From an uncultured Ectothiorhodospiraceae bacterium (GTDB lineage: Bacteria > Pseudomonadota > Gammaproteobacteria > UBA9214), in the NCBI GenBank assembly GCA_947258615.1, contig CAMYIX010000067.1:1-59163 (forward strand): a DNA stretch of 59,163 nucleotides, in the 5' to 3' direction. Below, piece after piece: positions 37,419-47,098 of this stretch. The position numbers were made by a program, and so were the translations under genes. Numbering within the stretch: position 1 is the first letter of the stretch; each line of letters starts with the position of its first letter. The notes beneath the pieces are model-generated. The model was not told where the DNA came from and searched no databases. It saw only the letters and a list, made by a program, of their open reading frames with translations.

Positions 37419-37691
37419 ATGAACAAAGCTGAATTAATAGATGCCGTAGCGAGTGAGGCCGAGCTGTCCAAGGCGGATGCAACCAAGGCTACCGATGCGG
37501 TTCTGGACAGCATTACCGGTGCGTTGAGCAGAGGTGATCAGGTGACGCTGGTTGGATTCGGGACCTTTTCTGTCAGGGATCGCGCGGCCCGGGCCGGGCG
37601 CAACCCCCAGACGGGTGAGACAATTCAGATCAAGGCATCGAAATCACCGGGCTTCAAGGCTGGAAAAGCCCTCAAGGATGCCGTAAACTAG
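37419..37691 (+). CDS. hupB: DNA-binding protein HU-beta
   Basis: 90-residue nucleoid protein that bends DNA without sequence specificity. It begins [24 protein letters not shown], with the beta-arm motif [22 protein letters not shown] in which the intercalating proline lies in RNPQTG. Length is exactly that of the family. It follows lon, as in most gammaproteobacteria. GGGGA precedes the ATG. tRNA-Val begins 13 nt after its stop and may share the transcript. Confidence 0.96.
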   Translation: MNKAELIDAVASEAELSKADATKATDAVLDSITGALSRGDQVTLVGFGTFSVRDRAARAGRNPQTGETIQIKASKSPGFKAGKALKDAVN

Positions 37692-37704
37692 CGCGCCTTC
37701 CTTC

Positions 37705-37780
37705 GGGTGCTTAGCTCAGCTGGGAGAGCGTCGCCCTTACAAGGCGAATGTCGGGGGTTCGATCCCCTCAGCACCCACCA
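37705..37780 (+). tRNA. tRNA-Val (anticodon TAC)
   Basis: 76-nt cloverleaf: acceptor GGGTGCT/AGCACCC, anticodon TAC in CGCCCTTACAAGGCG, T-loop GGGTTCGATCCCC, encoded CCA. Placed between hupB and ppiD with a terminator 37 nt downstream, so probably transcribed with hupB. Confidence 0.96.
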
Positions 37781-37816
37781 TGGATATGGAGTGGTAGTCC
37801 GCCAATAGGCAAACTG

Positions 37817-37850
37817 AAAGGGCGCCCCCTACGGTGCCCTTTCTTTTTTT
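37817..37850 (+). terminator. intrinsic terminator after hupB-tRNA-Val
   Basis: Stem AAAGGGCGCC/GGTGCCCTTT (one G-T pair) with a short loop, followed by CTTTTTTT. It ends the hupB-tRNA-Val unit 43 nt before ppiD. Confidence 0.88.
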
Positions 37851-37892
37851 ATGGTCTCTAGAGGCCCTGACATTATCCCGAGAGATTGAAAT

Positions 37893-39803
37893 ATGTTACT
37901 GGCGATACGTGAACGCATGATGGGCGTTGTCGGCTGGATCCTGCTGGGCCTGCTGGCAATAGCCTTCAGTTTTTTCGGACTGAACTGGTATTTCCAGAGC
38001 GATGCACGCACCTACGCGGTGACCGTTAATGATGTCGATGTTTCACTGGGTGAACATCAGCGGACCTACCAGCTGTTGCGGGCGCGCATGCAGGACATCA
38101 TGGGAGAGGCCTACGACCCGGCGCGTATCAATGAGGCGGCGCTGAAGAAGAACGCGCTCGAGCAACTGATTCGTGAACAGCTGCTGCTGCAGGAGGCCGA
38201 GGCCGAGGGCTTCCTGGTCAGCAAGCAGCTGGTCGCAGCCCAGATCGATGGAGTCGATGCCTTCAAGGAGGAGGGGGTATTCTCGAAACAGAAATACGAA
38301 CAGGCCCTGCGCCTGCAGGGCATGAGCCCGGGAGAGTTCGAGTGGCGACTGTCACGCGAACTGACCACCAAGCAGATCACGAATGGTGTCGTGCAAACGG
38401 CTCAGGCCACACCCGAGATGCTGGACGCGATCTACCGGCTGCAAGGCCAGCAACGCCGCTTCAACTACCTCAAACTCCCGCTGGCGCGTTACCGGGACCA
38501 GGTGCAGCCCAGCGATGAGGACGTGCAGCAGTATTACGAGGCGCATACTTCCGAGTTCATGACCCCCGAGCGCGTGCGGGTGCAGTACCTGGAACTGAAG
38601 GCAGATGAACTCGAGGTCATCGGTGAGGTGGATGAAGCGGATCTGCAGGCCCTCTACCAGGAGCAGTCCGAACGCTACGTGACCGAAGAGGAACGCCGGG
38701 CACGCCATATCCTGGTCCAGGTGGCAGCGGATGCCGATGATGAGGCAATCGTCTCCGCACGCGCCAGGGCTGAAGCGGCACTGGAGCGACTGGCGGGCGG
38801 GGAGTCGTTCGAGGCACTGGCCGGTGAGTTGTCCGATGACCCGGGTTCGGCGGCCAATGGCGGTGACCTGGGGTTTTTCGCCAAGGGTATGATGGTGCCC
38901 GAATTCGAGTCGGTGGCCTTCACCCTGGACAAGGGCGAGCGCAGCGGGCTCGTGCGTTCGGCCTTTGGCTTCCACATCATCGAGGTGACCGACATCAGGG
39001 CGGAAGTGGTCAAGCCATTCGCCGAGGTCCGTGATGAGCTGGTCGACGAACTGCTCGCCGCGCAGCGCGGTGACCGCTTCTATGACCTGTCCGAGGAATT
39101 GTTCAACCTGGTATTCGAGCAGCCCGACACCCTGGAAGGGGCAGCAGAGGACCTGGAACTGGAAATCAGGACCAGCGACTGGTTGAGCCGCAAGGGTGGC
39201 AAGGGTATCGGTGAGTTTGCCGGTGTCGTTGCCGCTGCTTTTGCTGAAGACGTCCTCAATAACGGCAATAACAGTGAGCCGGTCGAGGTGGCTGACGGAC
39301 ACCTGCTTGTGCTGCGTGTACTGGATCATGAGCTCGCGACAGCCGTGCCACTCGACAGCATCAGGGACAAGGTCAGGGCGAAGGCCCATGATGAAAAGGC
39401 GCGCACCCTGACCCGGTCACGGGGCGAGGAACTGCTGGCGAGCATGAAGTCCGGCACCCCGTTGAAAGAGATTGCGGCGGCCGAGTCACTGGAATTGCAG
39501 GAGTCAGGGCTGATCGACCGGGGCGCAGCGCAACCCGAGCGAGTGCTGGTCAACGAGGCCTTCCTGATGCCGCCACCCACCGGCGAGCAGGCCTCTGTAA
39601 AGGGTCTTGCGCTGGGTTCGGGCGATTATGTCCTGCTCGCGCTGGAGGAGGTCAGGGACGGTGACCTGTCGGCCATGACGGATGCCGAGCGCGACCAGGC
39701 CAGCCGGGAACTCAGTCGTATCCAGGGCGTCACCGAGATGGCTGCGTTGCTGGACGATTTGCGCAGCCGGGCAAATATCGTCGTTCACGACCAGTCGAAC
39801 TAG
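37893..39803 (+). CDS. ppiD: periplasmic folding chaperone PpiD (SurA-N and parvulin domains)
   Basis: Membrane-anchored chaperone at the Sec translocon exit. One transmembrane helix at about residues 13-33 (GWILLGLLAIAFSFFGLNWYF) is followed by a SurA-like N-terminal chaperone region, then a parvulin domain about 267-366 (RARHILVQVAADADDEAIV ... FGFHIIEVTD), then a second helical region. The 636 residues match the family. Position after hupB is conserved. GAGAG lies 10 nt before the ATG. Confidence 0.95.
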   Translation: MLLAIRERMMGVVGWILLGLLAIAFSFFGLNWYFQSDARTYAVTVNDVDVSLGEHQRTYQLLRARMQDIMGEAYDPARINEAALKKNALEQLIREQLLLQEAEAEGFLVSKQLVAAQIDGVDAFKEEGVFSKQKYEQALRLQGMSPGEFEWRLSRELTTKQITNGVVQTAQATPEMLDAIYRLQGQQRRFNYLKLPLARYRDQVQPSDEDVQQYYEAHTSEFMTPERVRVQYLELKADELEVIGEVDEADLQALYQEQSERYVTEEERRARHILVQVAADADDEAIVSARARAEAALERLAGGESFEALAGELSDDPGSAANGGDLGFFAKGMMVPEFESVAFTLDKGERSGLVRSAFGFHIIEVTDIRAEVVKPFAEVRDELVDELLAAQRGDRFYDLSEELFNLVFEQPDTLEGAAEDLELEIRTSDWLSRKGGKGIGEFAGVVAAAFAEDVLNNGNNSEPVEVADGHLLVLRVLDHELATAVPLDSIRDKVRAKAHDEKARTLTRSRGEELLASMKSGTPLKEIAAAESLELQESGLIDRGAAQPERVLVNEAFLMPPPTGEQASVKGLALGSGDYVLLALEEVRDGDLSAMTDAERDQASRELSRIQGVTEMAALLDDLRSRANIVVHDQSN

Positions 39804-39842
39804 GTCTGAATTTACGGTTTGCATCTGCCGGGATGAACTGAC

Positions 39843-41105
39843 CTGAAACTCCACTGGCAAATCCTGATTGCCCTGGTACTGGCCGTAATAGCCGGCCAGC
39901 TCACCGGTATGGACACCAGCCTGTTCGGGCTGCGTTTCTACGACATCTACGAATTCCTGGGCACCCTGTTTCTCAATGCCCTGAAGATGCTGATTGTCCC
40001 GCTGATCGTGTCCTCCATCATCACCGGCATTGCCGGTGTCGGTGCCAGCGGGGCCATGGGTCGCCTGGGCGGCAAGACCCTGCTGTACTACATGACCACC
40101 AGTCTGTTCGCGATCCTGGTCGGCCTGTTCCTGGTCAACCTGGTCTCGCCGGGGATCGTGGACGGGGAGCCGGCCCGGGAGGTCATCGCACTCTCCGATG
40201 ACGGCGCTGACATCGCGTCTCGAGTGGAGGGGCGCGGCGTCGGCGACGTGGTCGAGATCTTCCTGCGCATGGTACCCACCAATATCGTTGCCGCCGCGGC
40301 CGAAGGCCAGATGCTGGGCCTGATCTTTTTCAGCCTGCTGTTCGGTTATTTCATGACGCGTATCGAAGGCGGCCTGGCCAAGCCGATGCAGGATTTCTGG
40401 CAGGGCGTGTTTGCGGTCATGATGCAGATCACCGAGTGGGTGATGCTGTTCGCCCCGATCGGGGTGTTCGCCCTGGTGGCCAAGGTGGTGGCCTCCACCG
40501 GCTTTGCCGCCTTTGCACCACTGCTGGCCTTCTTCTTCACGGTACTGGCCGCGCTGGCCGTACATTTCCTGGTGGTCCTGCCGCTGTTGCTCTGGTTCGT
40601 CGGCCGGGTCAATCCCCTGCGTCATTACCAGGCCATGGCGCCGGCGCTGCTGACCGCGTTTTCTACCGCCTCGTCCTCGGCCAGTCTGCCGGTCAGCATG
40701 GACTGCGTGGAGCGGCGCGCCGGGGTCTCCAATCGCACCAGCAGTTTCGTGCTGCCGCTGGGCGCGACCGTGAACATGGATGGCACCGCCCTGTACGAGT
40801 GTGTCGCCGCCATGTTCATTGCCCAGGCCTACGGGCTGGAGCTGGGTTTTGCGGAACAGTTCACCGTGGTGCTGGTGGCCCTGCTGACCTCGATCGGCGT
40901 GGCGGGCATCCCGGCAGCCAGCCTGGTGGCGATCACCATCATTTTGACCGCCATCGGGTTGCCGGTGGAGGCGGTTGGGCTGATCCTGGCGGTCGACCGG
41001 GTGCTGGACATGTGCCGCACCAGTGTGAATATCTTCAGCGATTCCTGTGGCGCGGTGCTGATCGGCCGTCTGGAAGGCGAGCAGGGGATACTGCAAAAAG
41101 CCTGA
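39843..41105 (+). CDS. dicarboxylate/amino acid:cation symporter (DAACS family), probable CTG start
   Basis: Sodium- or proton-coupled uptake of C4-dicarboxylates or glutamate/aspartate. About eight helices and two re-entrant hairpins, with SSSASLPVSMDCVE and the NMDGTALYE motif that binds cation and substrate. The first in-frame ATG (39909) would remove the first helix. Starting at CTG 39843 gives LKLHWQILIALVLAVIAGQ, matching how family members normally begin (MKLHWQ-like), and an in-frame TGA at 39834 blocks anything longer. The resulting 420 residues is the usual length. The substrate cannot be assigned. No clear Shine-Dalgarno. Confidence 0.85.
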   Translation: MKLHWQILIALVLAVIAGQLTGMDTSLFGLRFYDIYEFLGTLFLNALKMLIVPLIVSSIITGIAGVGASGAMGRLGGKTLLYYMTTSLFAILVGLFLVNLVSPGIVDGEPAREVIALSDDGADIASRVEGRGVGDVVEIFLRMVPTNIVAAAAEGQMLGLIFFSLLFGYFMTRIEGGLAKPMQDFWQGVFAVMMQITEWVMLFAPIGVFALVAKVVASTGFAAFAPLLAFFFTVLAALAVHFLVVLPLLLWFVGRVNPLRHYQAMAPALLTAFSTASSSASLPVSMDCVERRAGVSNRTSSFVLPLGATVNMDGTALYECVAAMFIAQAYGLELGFAEQFTVVLVALLTSIGVAGIPAASLVAITIILTAIGLPVEAVGLILAVDRVLDMCRTSVNIFSDSCGAVLIGRLEGEQGILQKA

Positions 41106-41130
41106 CGGCGAATCTTGATTATGCTTGAAT

Positions 41131-41423
41131 TACCGCAGAGACGCAGAGGACGCGGAGAACTAAAAAATCATTGAACGCAAAGACGCGAGGAATAATTTAG
41201 CCACACCTGGACTGAGCCCACCGAACCCTGTATCAAACCACTTTCCTTACTGGAAGGGCAGTAGTAGTTGCATATCTGCAACTCTCCGAATGCGCTACTC
41301 ACCATAGACCGGTGATACCTTAGACGGCAGCTTTTCCCGAGAAACGGCGTTCGTGTGTCCCATGCACCTTTGCAGTGTTACTTTATCCTGAACGTCTCTG
41401 CGCCCTCAGCGTCTCTGCGGTGA
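41131..41423. repeat. inverted-repeat element A (about 290 bp)
   Basis: Occupies most of the 339-nt gene-free stretch between the symporter and fabI. Left end ACCGCAGAGACGCAGAGGAC (41132 on) and right end, read in reverse, ACCGCAGAGACGCTGAGGGC form imperfect terminal inverted repeats of about 30 nt built from GACGCAGAG-like units. A third copy of the motif (AACGCAAAGACGCGAGG) lies inside near 41174. The interior has a perfect hairpin AGTTGCA/TGCAACT (41266-41272/41277-41283) and no ORF. A related shorter element is at 46931-47070. It looks like a non-autonomous mobile repeat; no transposase is nearby. Confidence 0.65.
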
Positions 41424-41444
41424 ATATTCCCGAAGCCCCGCCGG

Positions 41445-42230
41445 CTACTCCATGGGTCCCATGCCGACGGTATTGAAGCCCGCATCCACGTAGGTGATCT
41501 CGCCGGTAATCCCGGCAGCCAGGTCCGAGCACAGAAATGCCGCGGCATTGCCGACGTCATCGATGGTGACATTGCGACGCAGCGGTGCGGTCCTGGCAAA
41601 CTGGTCGAGCATCTTGCGGAAGTTGCTGATGCCGGAGGCGGCCAGGGTACGGATCGGGCCGGCCGAGATGCCGTTGACACGTATTCCGTGAGGCCCCAGG
41701 CTTTCCGCCATATAACGGATATTCGCCTCCAGGCTGGCCTTGGCAACCCCCATGACGTTGTAATTGGGTATGGTCTGCACGGCACCGAGGTAGCTCAGCG
41801 CGAGCAGCGCACCGTTGCGGCCCTCCATCATGGGACGGCCGGCCTTGGCCAGTGCCGCGAAGCTGTAGGAGCTGATGTCATGGGCGATGCCGAAGCCCTC
41901 GCGGGTCACACAGTCGAGGTAATCGCCATCCAGTTGCCCTCCCGGGGCAAACGCCACCGAGTGCACGATGATGTCCAGGCCATCCCAGTGCTTGCCCAGC
42001 CCCTCGAACACCGCCTCGATCTGCTGATCACTGCCGACATCGCAGGGGAGGGTGATGTCGGAGTCGCATTCCGCCGCCATTTTCACGACCCGGCCGCCCA
42101 GCTTCTCGTTCTGGTAGGTGAAGGCCAGCTCGGCGCCTTCCCGGTGCATGGCCCGGGCAATACCCCAGGCGATGGATCGGTTGCTGGCCAGGCCAACGAT
42201 CAGTGCGCGCTTGCCACTCATGAATCCCAT
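41445..42230 (-). CDS. fabI: enoyl-[acyl-carrier-protein] reductase (NADH)
   Basis: Last reduction of the fatty-acid elongation cycle. Short-chain dehydrogenase fold: [25 protein letters not shown] at the N-terminus and catalytic Tyr/Lys in [19 protein letters not shown]. The divergent SDR active site (Y-x6-K) is the FabI type and thus the triclosan/isoniazid-target family. I start at ATG 42230 because AAGGAA lies upstream and it matches family N-termini; the longer frame adds seven residues. The 261 residues are typical. Inverted-repeat element A ends 22 nt beyond its stop. Confidence 0.96.
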   Translation of the reverse strand: MGFMSGKRALIVGLASNRSIAWGIARAMHREGAELAFTYQNEKLGGRVVKMAAECDSDITLPCDVGSDQQIEAVFEGLGKHWDGLDIIVHSVAFAPGGQLDGDYLDCVTREGFGIAHDISSYSFAALAKAGRPMMEGRNGALLALSYLGAVQTIPNYNVMGVAKASLEANIRYMAESLGPHGIRVNGISAGPIRTLAASGISNFRKMLDQFARTAPLRRNVTIDDVGNAAAFLCSDLAAGITGEITYVDAGFNTVGMGPME

Positions 42231-42457
42231 AGCAGTTCCTTGTACTGTCATGTCTGAAGAGGTGATTCCCGGTGCCTGCCGTAGACGCTGGCGGTGCCCG
42301 GATGCGAAGCCGCTAAGGTACCGGAAAACGCCGATTACGGAAAGTATTCCAGCGCCGTCATCGGGCTATGAAAGCCGGTACGACGCCCGATATAATGACC
42401 CGTCATGCCGTATCACAGCCTACAGATGATTCAGCGCCACCCTGGCCGTGAAAAGGG

Positions 42458-44591
42458 ATGGATGTGTCGCTGAACAGCCCGCGCGTGCAACCCGGCCGGG
42501 TGTCCTGGATGATCCTGCTGGCGGCGTTACTGGGCGTTGGCGCCTGCAGTGACGAGCCCTGGAACCGGCCGTATCCCGCCGCAGAGGCGCGCGAGAACAT
42601 ACTCTATGCCTCGTTCCAGGAGCGCCCCAACCACCTTGATCCGGTGCAGTCCTACAGTTCCAACGAGGTGGCCTTTACCGCGCAGATCTACGAACCCCCG
42701 TTGCAGTATCACTACCTGAAACGCCCCTACGAACTGATTCCACTGGCGGCCACCGGGGTGCCGGAACCGTACTATCTCGATGCGCAGGGCAGGCCGATTG
42801 AAGCGGACTCTGCGGCGCAAGACATTGCCTACAGCGTCTACGATATCCACATCCAGCCGGGTATCCGCTATCAGCCGCATCCGGCATTTGCACGTGACGC
42901 GGATGGCAACGATCGTTATTACCCCCTCGATGCACCGGACCTCGAGGACATCTACAGCCTGGGAGATTTCAGCGCGACCGGCAGCCGTGAACTGGTCGCC
43001 GCCGATTATGTCTACCAGATAAAACGCCTGGCCCACCCGCGTCTGCATTCACCGATACTGGGCCTGATGAGCGACTACATCGTCGGCCTGGCCGACTACG
43101 TGGACACCCTGGAGCAGGTCGCGGAGGCCATGCCAAAGGGAGGCTTCCTGGATCTGCGCGACTACCCGCTGGAAGGCGTGACGGTCATCGACCGCTACGC
43201 CTACCGGATCCGGATCAAGGGCAAGTACCCGCAGTTGCTGTACTGGCTGGCCATGCCGTTTTTCGCCCCGGTACCCTGGGAGGCGGACCGCTTCTACAGC
43301 CAGCCGGGGATGAAGGAGCGCAATATCACCCTGGACTGGTACCCTGTAGGTACCGGTCCCTACATGCTCACGGTGAACAATCCCAATCGCCAGATGGTGA
43401 TGGTGCGCAATCCCAACTTCCACGGCGAGGCCGTTCATCGACAAGGTGATCTACAGCCTCGAGAAGGAGGATATCCCCTACTGGAACAAGTTCCTGCAGG
43501 GTTACTACGACACCTCCGGAATCAGCTCCGACAGTTTCGACCAGGCCATCAGTGTGGGCGCCAGTGGCGAGGTGTCGCTGACCGATGCCATGCTCGAAAA
43601 GGGGATCGAGCTGAGGACGGCTGTTTCCACCTCGATCTTCTACACCGGTTTCAACATGCTCGACCCCGTGGTCGGCGGATTGGGCGAAAAGGCCCGCAAG
43701 CTGCGCCAGGCCATCGCCATCGCCGTTGACTTCGAGGAATACATATCCATCTTTCTCAACGGCCGCGGTATCCCGGCACAGGGCGTCATCCCGCCGGGCA
43801 TCTTCGGCTTCGTGGAAGGGGATGCCGGCATCAATACCTACGTCTACGATCTCACCCCCCGGGGACCGGAACGCAGGCCTATCGAGCTGGCCCGGCGCCT
43901 GCTGGCCGAGGCCGGTTACCCTGAGGGTCGGGACATCGAGACCGGCAAGCCGCTGGTGCTGTACTTCGATACCACGGCCACCGGCCCGGACGACAAGGCA
44001 CGCCTCGACTGGCTGCACAAGCAATTCGCGAAACTCGACATCCAGCTGGTGGTGCGCGGCACGGACTACAATCGCTTCCAGGAAAAGATGCTCAAGGGCA
44101 CGGCGCAGATCTTCCAGTGGGGCTGGAATGCCGACTATCCCGATCCCGAGAATTTCCTGTTCCTGCTCTACGGTCCGCAGGGCAAGGTCGAGCACAACGG
44201 CGAGAACGCCGCGAACTACCGTAACGAGGAATTCGACCGCCTGTTCATGCAAATGAAGAACATGGACAACGGCCCGCAGCGCCAGGCGATCATCGACCGC
44301 ATGATGGCGATTGCGCGTCACGATGCACCCTGGCTGTGGGGGTTTCATCCCAAGCAGTTCAGTCTCGCCCATGCCTGGTACCGCAATGCCAAGCCCAACC
44401 TGATGGCCAATAACGCCCTCAAGTACCGGCGCATCGATCCCGGGCAGCGGGCCGAACTGCAGGCCACCTGGAACCGGCCGGTGCGCTGGCCGATCGCACT
44501 GCTGCTGGGCCTGGTATTGCTGGTGGTGCTCCCGGCCTTCTTCAGCTACCGCAGCCGGCAGCGCCGGCCTGCCTATACGCAGGTGCACTGA
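42458..44591 (+). pseudogene. peptide-type ABC transporter substrate-binding lipoprotein, frameshifted
   Basis: Family 5 extracellular solute-binding protein. The first frame (42458 to a stop at 43727-43729) has a lipobox ending GVGAC and is homologous in style up to RNPNFHGEA (about 43430). The homology then continues in the +1 frame from PFIDKVIYSLEKEDIPYWNKF (43431 on) to 44591, ending in a hydrophobic helix (WPIALLLGLVLLVVLPAFF). In relatives I remember, roughly 20 residues separate these two segments, so a short deletion that is not a multiple of three is the likely cause. It may be a real mutation or an assembly/sequencing error. The downstream permease overlaps its stop by 1 nt, so the operon is otherwise tight. 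Confidence 0.8.
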
Positions 44592-45568
44592 TGTTTGCCT
44601 ATATCGTCAGGCGCGTGGCCTACGCCCTCCCTATCCTGATCGGGGTGAACCTGCTCACCTTCTACCTGTTCTTCGTGGTCAATTCACCGGATGACATGGC
44701 GCGCCTGCACCTGGGCGTCAAGCGCGTCACCCCCGAGGCCATCGACAAGTGGAAGGCCGAACGCGGCTACAACAAGCCATTGCTCTACAACGAGGTCGTC
44801 AGCGGTAGTGCGAAACTGACCCACACCATCTTTTTCGAAAAATCGGTGAAGCTGTTCGCCTTCGACTTCGGCCATTCGGATGACGGCCGCGACATCAGCC
44901 ACGACATCCTGGAGCGCATGAAGCCCAGCCTGGCCATCGCCATACCGACCTTGCTGGTGGGCCTGCTCATCAACATCACCTTTGCCATGCTGATGGCCTT
45001 TTTCCGCGGGACCTATGTCGATGTCTCCGGGGTGGTCCTGTGCGTGGTCCTGATGTCTATTTCGGCGATGTTCTACATCATCGGCGGGCAGTTCCTGTTG
45101 GGCAAGCTGCTGCGCCTGATGCCCATCTCGGGCTATGACACCGGCCTGGATGCCCTCAAGTTCCTGGTGCTGCCCGTGGTGATCGGTGCCATCAGCGGCA
45201 TCGGTGCCGGCTCGCGCATGTACCGTTCGTTCTTCCTGGAGGAGGCGAACAAGGACTTCGTACGTACCGCGCGCGCCAAGGGCCTGGACGAGTCGCTGGT
45301 GCTGTTCCGCCATGTGCTGAAGAACGCCATGATCCCGATTGTCACCGGCGTGGTGGTGGTGTTGCCGATGCTGTTCCTGGGCAGCCTGCTGCTGGAATCG
45401 TTCTTCGCCATCCCCGGGCTCGGCAGCTACACCATCGATGCGATCAACCGCCAGGACTTCGCCATCGTGCGTGCCATGGTGTTCCTCGGCTCGGTGCTCT
45501 ATATCATCGGGCTTATCCTGGTCGATATCGCCTACACAGTGGTCGATCCACGGGTGCGGCTGTCATGA
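44591..45568 (+). CDS. peptide ABC transporter permease (DppB/OppB type)
   Basis: 325-residue inner-membrane permease with about six helices. N-terminus MFAYIVRRVAYALPILIGVNLLTFYLFFVV is typical of the DppB branch. The EAA-type loop that docks the ATPase reads RTARAKGLDESLVLFRHVLKNAMIPIVTGV. Starts at the last base of the binding-protein stop and overlaps the next permease by 4 nt (ATGA), so both are coupled. It has an unusually charged periplasmic insert after helix 1, as in YejB-like permeases. Confidence 0.92.
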   Translation: MFAYIVRRVAYALPILIGVNLLTFYLFFVVNSPDDMARLHLGVKRVTPEAIDKWKAERGYNKPLLYNEVVSGSAKLTHTIFFEKSVKLFAFDFGHSDDGRDISHDILERMKPSLAIAIPTLLVGLLINITFAMLMAFFRGTYVDVSGVVLCVVLMSISAMFYIIGGQFLLGKLLRLMPISGYDTGLDALKFLVLPVVIGAISGIGAGSRMYRSFFLEEANKDFVRTARAKGLDESLVLFRHVLKNAMIPIVTGVVVVLPMLFLGSLLLESFFAIPGLGSYTIDAINRQDFAIVRAMVFLGSVLYIIGLILVDIAYTVVDPRVRLS

Positions 45569-46911
45569 TCATGCCGGTCATCCTGTGGACCGATGCCCTG
45601 GTGTTCCTGCTGGTCGCGGTGGTGCTGACCTTCGCCCTCTACGCGCGCAGCAAGCCGCATCTGCGTGCGCCCTGGCGCCATGTGCTCGGCAGCCGCATGG
45701 CATCCGCCTCCATCGTCATCCTGCTGGCCTATGTGGTCATCGGCCTGCTGGACTCGCTGCATTACCGCGCGCCACTGGAGAACAACGGTGCCAGTGACGA
45801 GGTGCACTACGGCGTCGAGGTCCTGAGCGTGCTCGACTACCTGCTGGAGCCGTTGCACACCCGCACGGAAAAGACCTATTCCGCACCATTCGCCACCCAC
45901 CTCTATACCCGGGAGACCATCCAGCACCCCGATGGCAGCCAGACCCGTGAATACCCGCGCCTGACCTGGGGCGGACGTCACCTGGCCGACCCCGAGGCCG
46001 ACTTCAGAAGCGATATCCTGGTGCGCGTCGCCACGGCATGCCTGCAGGCGCTGCTGTTGAGCGGCCTGCTGCTGTTACTGCTGGGTTTCTGGCTGGCGCG
46101 CCGCACGCAATACACCCCGGGCCATGCCATCCGCAGTATCCTCGCCGGGCGTACCCGGACCCCGTTGCGGGTCATCCTGCTGACCCTGGGCCTGCTGCTA
46201 CTGCTGTTCTGCCTGGCGCTCAACCTGTCCACCGCCTACCACGTGTTCGGCACCGACAAGGTCGGGCAGGACGTGTTCTACCAGACCCTGAAAAGCATTC
46301 GTACCGGGCTGGTGATCGGTACGCTGACGACCCTGGTGATGCTGCCGTTTGCCATCCTGATGGGGATACTCGCCGGTTATGCGCGCGGCTGGATCGACGA
46401 CCTGATCCAGTACATCTACTATGTGGCCAACCACCCTGAAAAGTTCGAAACAGCCTTGGAAAGAGCCGATATCAGACTGTTATTCCTTTGTATTATTCTG
46501 GGAATTACCAGCTGGACCGGGCTCTGCCGGCTGCTGCGCGGCGAGTCGCTCAAGCTGCGCGAATCGGAATACATCAAGGCGGCGGTAGCACTCGGTGTCT
46601 CGCACGCCAAGGTCATCACCCGGCACATCCTCCCCAACGTCATGCACATCGTGCTGATCACGGTGGTGCTCGATTTCAGCGGCCTGGTGCTGGCGGAGGC
46701 GGTATTGTCCTACGTGGGCGTCGGGGTCGATCCGACCATGAACAGCTGGGGCAACATGATCAACAGTGCGCGCCTGGAGATGGCGCGGGAACCGGTGGTG
46801 TGGTGGTCGTTGTTGTCCGCGTTCCTGTTCATGTTCACCCTGGTGCTGGCAGCGAACCTGTTTTCCGACGCCGTGCGCGACGCCTTCGACCCGCGCCTGC
46901 ACCAGCGCTGA
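45565..46911 (+). CDS. peptide ABC transporter permease (DppC/YejE type)
   Basis: 448 residues, longer than most DppC proteins because of a large N-terminal extension with two extra helices and a periplasmic domain (about residues 60-150). The permease core has the EAA loop SEYIKAAVALGVSHAKVITRHILPNVM, and the LSYVGVGVDPTMNSWGNMI signature follows. It overlaps the upstream permease by 4 nt. The ATPase gene comes 187 nt downstream, with an inverted-repeat element in the gap. Confidence 0.92.
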   Translation: MIMPVILWTDALVFLLVAVVLTFALYARSKPHLRAPWRHVLGSRMASASIVILLAYVVIGLLDSLHYRAPLENNGASDEVHYGVEVLSVLDYLLEPLHTRTEKTYSAPFATHLYTRETIQHPDGSQTREYPRLTWGGRHLADPEADFRSDILVRVATACLQALLLSGLLLLLLGFWLARRTQYTPGHAIRSILAGRTRTPLRVILLTLGLLLLLFCLALNLSTAYHVFGTDKVGQDVFYQTLKSIRTGLVIGTLTTLVMLPFAILMGILAGYARGWIDDLIQYIYYVANHPEKFETALERADIRLLFLCIILGITSWTGLCRLLRGESLKLRESEYIKAAVALGVSHAKVITRHILPNVMHIVLITVVLDFSGLVLAEAVLSYVGVGVDPTMNSWGNMINSARLEMAREPVVWWSLLSAFLFMFTLVLAANLFSDAVRDAFDPRLHQR

Positions 46912-46930
46912 TCCAGGTAATTACACACTA

Positions 46931-47070
46931 TCACCGCAGAGACACAGAGGACGCAGAGAAAATATGATTGTTAACAACCCGTTTGCCATTTGCATTACAG
47001 CAGCCATTTGTCGCTGTGTGTGTTGAACGATATACGTATTACTCCGCGTTCTCCGCGTCTCTGCGGTAAT
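46931..47070. repeat. inverted-repeat element B (about 140 bp) inside the ABC operon
   Basis: Left end ACCGCAGAGACACAGAGGAC (46933 on); right end, in reverse, ACCGCAGAGACGCGGAGAAC (47049-47068). The ends are imperfect inverted repeats of about 25-30 nt and match those of element A (41131-41423). The interior is AT-rich with the palindrome GTTAAC and has no gene. It separates the second permease from the ATPase gene, which are usually adjacent. Confidence 0.65.
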
Positions 47071-47098
47071 GTATTTTTTGGTAAGTTGAATAACTAAA

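Noticed and set aside
39504..41096. 530-codon minus-strand ORF opposite ppiD end and the symporter
   Set aside because: Gln/His/Arg-rich composition typical of an antisense shadow of a GC-rich membrane protein gene; no domain, and the plus strand is clearly coding.
41131..41423. CRISPR-like array in the GACGCAGAG repeats
   Set aside because: The units are few, imperfect, in inverted orientation and without regular spacers.
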